A stretch of DNA of 8,677 nt. Source: an uncultured beta proteobacterium (GTDB lineage Bacteria; Pseudomonadota; Gammaproteobacteria; Burkholderiales; Burkholderiaceae_C). How positions within the stretch are numbered: the stretch's first letter is position 1; each line of letters opens with the position of its first letter. The position numbers were made by a program, and so were the translations under genes. Below are positions 6,070 through 8,677 of this stretch, in pieces. The notes under the pieces are model-generated. The model worked only from the letters and a program-made list of their open reading frames with translations, made no database searches and was not told the DNA's origin. The stretch is from the NCBI GenBank assembly GCA_903914985.1, contig CAIWRE010000569.1:1-8677 (forward strand). Direction: 5' to 3'.

Positions 6070-6075
6070 TTAGCC

Positions 6076-6774
6076 GTGGCAGATGATTTTGACGACTTGG
6101 ATCTGAATACTCTCAATGACGAAGAGTTAACAGAGCAGGTGCATGACGATTTGTACAACGGCTTGCGCGACGAGGTGATTGAAGCCACTAACATTTTGCT
6201 GCAGCGCGGCTGGTCTGCCAGCCGGGTGCTGGACGACGCTTTGGTCGAAGGCATGCGCATTGTGGGTGTGGATTTCCGCGATGGCATTTTGTTTGTGCCT
6301 GAAGTTCTGCTGGCTGCCAACGCCATGAAGGGCGGCATGGAAATATTGCGCCCCTTGTTGGCCGAAACGGGTGTCGAACCCATTGGCAAGATGGTGATTG
6401 GTACCGTTAAGGGCGACATCCATGACATCGGCAAAAACCTGGTGGGCATGATGATGGAAGGCGCAGGCTTTGAAGTCATCGACCTGGGCATCAACAACCC
6501 GGTGGAGAAATACCTTGCTGCGCTCGAAGAGCACAAGCCTGACATTCTGGGCTTGTCCGCCCTGTTGACTACCACCATGCCCTACATGAAAGTTGTGATC
6601 GATACGCTCAAAGAAAAAGGCCTGCGCGATGACTTCATCGTCCTGGTCGGCGGCGCTCCGCTGAACGAGGAATTCGGCAAAGCCGTGGGCGCAGATGCCT
6701 ATTGCCGCGACGCTGGCATTGCGGTCGAAACTGCCAAAACCCTGATCGCTGCCCGCCGCGCGGCGGCGGCTTAA
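6076..6774 (+). CDS. Methyltransferase cognate corrinoid (B12-binding) protein, MtbC/MtgC-like
   Basis: This 232-aa protein carries a methyl group on the cobalt of a cobalamin-type cofactor between a substrate methyltransferase and a methyl acceptor. It has the two domains of MtbC/MttC/MtgC-type carriers and of methionine synthase: a helical cap (about 14-95, including ALVEGMRIVGVDFRDG and FVPEVLLAANAMKGGM) and a Rossmann-like B12-binding domain (about 104-228). The base-off/His-on motif DIHDIG (114-119) supplies the cobalt ligand His116. SAL (161-163) and VGGAP (191-195) match the other cofactor-binding motifs. The acidic N-terminus (MADDFDDLDL) is species-specific looking. The start is GTG at 6076, backed by AGGAG. 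It is the first gene of a five-gene plus-strand run and the next gene follows after 20 bp. The carrier role is secure; the substrate (betaine, methylamine, methoxy compound) cannot be read from this protein alone. Confidence 0.93.
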   Translation: MADDFDDLDLNTLNDEELTEQVHDDLYNGLRDEVIEATNILLQRGWSASRVLDDALVEGMRIVGVDFRDGILFVPEVLLAANAMKGGMEILRPLLAETGVEPIGKMVIGTVKGDIHDIGKNLVGMMMEGAGFEVIDLGINNPVEKYLAALEEHKPDILGLSALLTTTMPYMKVVIDTLKEKGLRDDFIVLVGGAPLNEEFGKAVGADAYCRDAGIAVETAKTLIAARRAAAA

Positions 6775-6794
6775 AGCGGCAGCTTGTCCCGGCC

Positions 6795-7412
6795 ATGAGC
6801 ACAGCGGCAAACACCTTGGTGATTGCCTGTGGTGCCTTGGCCAAGGAAATCGTGGCTTTGCGTCAGGCCAATGGCTGGTCGCACATGGACGTGAGTTGCC
6901 TTCCCGCCGAGCTGCACAACCGGCCTGAAAAAATTCCCCCGGCGGTGCGCGAAAAAATCCAACGCTTTCGCAGCAGATATGAGAATCTGTTTGTGGCCTA
7001 CGCCGATTGCGGCACGGGTGGGCTGCTTGATGCCGTTCTGCAGGAAGAAGGCGTGGAGCGCATTGCCGGTGCGCATTGCTACGAGTTTTACGCCGGAGCC
7101 CCCGTCTTTGAAGCCCTGGCGGAACAAGAAATTGGCACGTTTTATCTGACCGACTTTCTGTTGCGGCACTTCGACCGCCTGGTAATCCATGGTTTGGGCA
7201 TCGACAAGCATCCTGCGCTGCTGCCGGTGTATTTTGGAAATTACAAAAAGCTGGTGTATCTGGCTCAAGTAGAAAGTGACGATGGTCGTGTCCTGGGTCA
7301 GCGCGCCGCGGACCGGCTGGGTTTGGCGTTTGAGTACCGCACCACCGGGTACGGCGATCTGCAGACGCACCTGCAGCAAGTGACTGAGAAAGTGATTCAA
7401 TGGCAAAACTGA
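6795..7412 (+). CDS. DUF1638-family protein, function unknown
   Basis: This 205-aa soluble protein matches my recollection of the DUF1638 family. The start is the ATG at 6795, 20 bp after the corrinoid gene; upstream in-frame sequence overlaps that gene. Notable conserved-looking blocks are VIACGALAKEI (9-19), CLPAELHNRPEKIP (35-48), YADCGTGGLLD (69-79) and GAHCYEFYAG (92-101), giving cysteines at 12, 35, 72 and 95, all near glycines or in motif cores. That pattern suggests a metal, cluster or corrinoid-handling site rather than structural disulphides in a cytoplasmic protein. No signal peptide or membrane helix is seen. Family members recur beside corrinoid methyltransferase genes (general recollection), fitting a role in methyl transfer or corrinoid-protein maintenance; this is inference. 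The end overlaps the next gene by 13 bp, indicating co-expression. Confidence 0.82.
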   Translation: MSTAANTLVIACGALAKEIVALRQANGWSHMDVSCLPAELHNRPEKIPPAVREKIQRFRSRYENLFVAYADCGTGGLLDAVLQEEGVERIAGAHCYEFYAGAPVFEALAEQEIGTFYLTDFLLRHFDRLVIHGLGIDKHPALLPVYFGNYKKLVYLAQVESDDGRVLGQRAADRLGLAFEYRTTGYGDLQTHLQQVTEKVIQWQN

Positions 7413-7765
7413 TTGTGATTTCCTGGCGCGATATACCCGCCCAAGTGGTGGTCAAGCGCGGACGCGAAACCGGCAAAGTGCAGCTTTCGCACCGTTTTCA
7501 AGAAGCAGTGGACCGTGCCGCCATGCGCGCGGGCAAGGCCAGCGCCGGGGACTACCTGGCGGACTGGAAGCGCAGCGACCCGATCGACTGCGGCGACGAC
7601 ATCCAGGCCGAAGCCAACGCGTGTGCTGAGCGCCTGGAAGCCCGGTACTCGGACGACGATTTGCAGCGCATCATCCGTGCCCATGGCGTGGATTCCACGC
7701 TGGCGACGCCTACCGTGCTCTCCGCCGATGAAGTGAGCGTGCCCGAAGCGGAAGGAGGCACTTGA
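7400..7765 (+). CDS. PF13769-type 'virulence factor' family small protein, function unknown
   Basis: The 121-aa product begins with a conserved-looking block, VISWRDIPAQVVVKRGR (5-21), followed by a helical, charged middle (about 33-95) and a weakly structured acidic tail. I assign it to the small family called 'virulence factor' (PF13769) from the WRDIPAQV block and its neighbours; the family name is historical, and nothing here suggests virulence. The ATG at 7400 overlaps the DUF1638 gene by 13 bp and its TGA shares one base with the next ATG (7765). Such tight packing between DUF1638 and MetV-like genes suggests a dedicated role in the same C1 module, perhaps as an accessory subunit. It has a single Cys at 64 and another at 75, no signal peptide and no membrane segment. 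Confidence is high that it is a gene, moderate for the family. Confidence 0.75.
   Translation: MAKLIVISWRDIPAQVVVKRGRETGKVQLSHRFQEAVDRAAMRAGKASAGDYLADWKRSDPIDCGDDIQAEANACAERLEARYSDDDLQRIIRAHGVDSTLATPTVLSADEVSVPEAEGGT
7752..7758 (+). promoter_or_regulatory. Ribosome binding site for the MetV-like gene
   Basis: AAGGAGG, a near-perfect Shine-Dalgarno sequence, lies 6 bases before the ATG at 7765. It selects that ATG over the TTG one codon earlier and is the strongest such site in this operon. Confidence 0.8.
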
Positions 7766-8214
7766 TGTACTCCGTACGCCGTTGGTCGGTGCGCCATGCG
7801 CGCGGCCTGGAGTTGTTTTACAACGGGTTTGAACGCGTTGTTGTGGCCCTGCATCCGCTGTGGAAAGCCATTGGCTACGAGCGCATGGAAAAGCCCGTCG
7901 CCGTCGTGGAAAAAGCGGTCAAAGGTTTTTTGTTCGACTGCCAAATGTGCGGTCAGTGCGCGTTGAGCTCTACCGGCATGTCGTGTTCCATGAATTGCCC
8001 CAAGACCTTGCGCAATGGTCCTTGTGGCGGTGTGCGGGCCAATGGGCACTGCGAAGTCAAGCCAGAGATGCGCTGCGTCTGGGTTGAAGCCTACGACGGA
8101 AGCCAGCGCATGGCGGCGGGTAAAGAGGCTATCAAAGTGGTGCAATTTGCTGTGGATGGCCGCCTCAAGGGCAAATCGTCCTGGCTGAAAGTGGCGCGGG
8201 AGAAAAACGCATGA
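7765..8214 (+). CDS. MetV-like methylenetetrahydrofolate reductase C-terminal-domain protein (PF12225), cysteine-rich
   Basis: This 149-aa protein contains the MTHFR_C domain also found in MetV, the partner subunit of MetF in acetogenic bacteria. It has eight cysteines between residues 59 and 104: CQMCGQC (59-65), CSMNCPK (74-80), GPCGG (86-90), GHC (94-96) and C104. Such an arrangement can ligate iron-sulphur clusters or zinc; in acetogen MetV the domain is associated with Fe-S clusters. It would pass electrons to or from the MetF flavin, or stabilise the complex. The N-terminal 50 residues are basic then hydrophobic around 24-36 but do not form a clear membrane helix. The ATG at 7765 shares a base with the preceding stop and the TGA overlaps the metF-like start by 4 bp (ATGA), consistent with subunits made in step. 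The family call is firm; the cluster type is inference. Confidence 0.85.
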   Translation: MYSVRRWSVRHARGLELFYNGFERVVVALHPLWKAIGYERMEKPVAVVEKAVKGFLFDCQMCGQCALSSTGMSCSMNCPKTLRNGPCGGVRANGHCEVKPEMRCVWVEAYDGSQRMAAGKEAIKVVQFAVDGRLKGKSSWLKVAREKNA

Positions 8215-8677
8215 AATTCGACGACGAACCGGTCCCGGGTTATCCGCTGCCCATCCTGCCGGGCCACACCTCGCCCGGGCGCTTGGAGCGCGTGCTGCGC
8301 AGTGGTGCTTTTGCTATTACCGCTGAGCTCGAGCCGCCAGACTCGGCCAACCCTGAAGACGTCTACCGCCGTGCGCGGGTGTTTGACGGCTATGTGGACG
8401 CCATCAACGCCACTGACGGCAGCGGCGCCAATTGCCATATGTCCAGCCTGGCCGTGTGTGCCTTGCTGACGCGGGTCGGCTATGCGCCGGTGATGCAAAT
8501 CTCCTGCCGCGACAAAAACCGCATTGCCATTCAAGGCGACATTCTGGGCGGCGCAGCCATGGGCGTGTGCAATATGCTGTGCCTGAGTGGCGACGGCGTG
8601 CAAACCGGTGACCATCCCCAGGCCAAACCGGTGTTTGACTTGGACTGCATGTCCTTGCTCGAAATCGGCCGGGGCAT
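8211..8677 (+). CDS. Methylenetetrahydrofolate reductase (MetF family), 3' end beyond window
   Basis: The frame starts with ATG at 8211, preceded by GGGAGA, and stays open for 155 codons to the window edge. The visible part is the N-terminal half of the MTHFR TIM barrel. ITAELEPPDS (36-45) matches the FEFFPP region of E. coli MetF, placing Glu39 at the catalytic Glu28 position. RIAIQGDILGGAAMGVCNML (104-123) and CLSGDGVQTGDHP (124-136) match the flavin-binding segment, with Asp128 at the MetF Asp120 position. The enzyme interconverts methylene-THF and methyl-THF. Coming directly after a corrinoid carrier and a MetV-like protein, with a 4-bp overlap, it probably oxidises methyl-THF formed from a corrinoid-bound methyl group rather than serving methionine synthesis; that direction is inference. 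I leave out the symbol metF because a biosynthetic metF may exist elsewhere. Confidence 0.9.
   Translation, partial: MKFDDEPVPGYPLPILPGHTSPGRLERVLRSGAFAITAELEPPDSANPEDVYRRARVFDGYVDAINATDGSGANCHMSSLAVCALLTRVGYAPVMQISCRDKNRIAIQGDILGGAAMGVCNMLCLSGDGVQTGDHPQAKPVFDLDCMSLLEIGRG

Larger units (their letters stand above)
5773..6075. promoter_or_regulatory. Divergent control region between purU and the corrinoid operon
   Basis: These 303 bp hold no gene that I can support. They must carry the promoters of both purU (minus) and the corrinoid operon (plus). The purU side has a TGTGCACA palindrome (5809-5816) in its likely leader. The middle and right side hold a cluster of TTGCA/TGCAA elements, a distant second copy of ATTGCA-TCAC, a GTCAGT repeat with an imperfect palindrome, and a small hairpin before the ribosome binding site; these are listed separately. 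TACATT at 6011-6016 could be a -10 element for the plus-strand operon, but no convincing -35 partner is seen, as expected if the promoter depends on an activator. I found no B12-box of a cobalamin riboswitch. Confidence 0.55.

Noticed and set aside
5773..6075. Cobalamin riboswitch upstream of the corrinoid operon
   Set aside because: No B12-box-like sequence is visible and the only leader hairpin is very small.
6127..7476. A 449-codon open frame on the minus strand across the corrinoid and DUF1638 genes
   Set aside because: It is antisense to two clearly recognisable genes, has low-complexity His/Arg/Gln-rich translation with no motif, and reflects codon bias of GC-rich genes.
8091..8615. 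A 174-codon minus-strand open frame over the MetV-like/MetF junction
   Set aside because: Antisense to conserved MTHFR sequence; no domain of its own.

Overview
The window looks like chromosomal DNA from a Gram-negative proteobacterium. It is moderately GC-rich and gene-dense, with very short or overlapping gene junctions. A GbdR/GlxA-type regulator beside ProVW, and a C1 block of corrinoid protein, DUF1638 protein, PF13769 protein, MetV-like protein and MetF, suggest a betaproteobacterium of the Comamonadaceae type. That assignment is inference from gene content; there is no rRNA or other taxonomic marker here.

Layout. (1) Positions 1-807 hold the 3' part of a PAP2-family phosphatase gene, whose stop directly abuts the stop of a convergent gene for an exported protein of unknown function (808-1677, minus). 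(2) After a 106-bp divergent spacer carrying a duplicated sequence module comes a tightly overlapping plus-strand operon: a ProV-type ATPase with CBS domains, a ProW-type permease, and a GlxA/GbdR-like AraC-family regulator. No substrate-binding protein gene is present. (3) Convergent with the regulator, overlapping its stop by 4 bp, is purU (formyltetrahydrofolate deformylase, minus). (4) A 303-bp divergent intergenic region with several repeats and inverted repeats separates purU from a second plus-strand operon: a corrinoid (B12-binding) methyl carrier, a DUF1638 protein with four cysteines, a small PF13769 ('virulence factor') protein, a MetV-like cysteine-rich MTHFR partner, and the first 155 codons of a methylenetetrahydrofolate reductase that runs off the right edge.

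How the genes may work together. ProVW would import a quaternary amine such as glycine betaine, and the GbdR-like regulator would sense it or a catabolite. A methyl group would be moved to the corrinoid protein by a methyltransferase not in this window, and from there to tetrahydrofolate. The MetV/MetF pair would oxidise methyl-THF to methylene-THF. After conversion to 10-formyl-THF, PurU would release formate and regenerate THF. Each enzyme family is recognisable in the sequence; the substrate, the direction of flow and the co-regulation are inference. The DUF1638 and PF13769 proteins have no known biochemical role that I can state and are the best candidates for undescribed components.

I saw no tRNA, rRNA, CRISPR array, insertion sequence, prophage gene or convincing rho-independent terminator.
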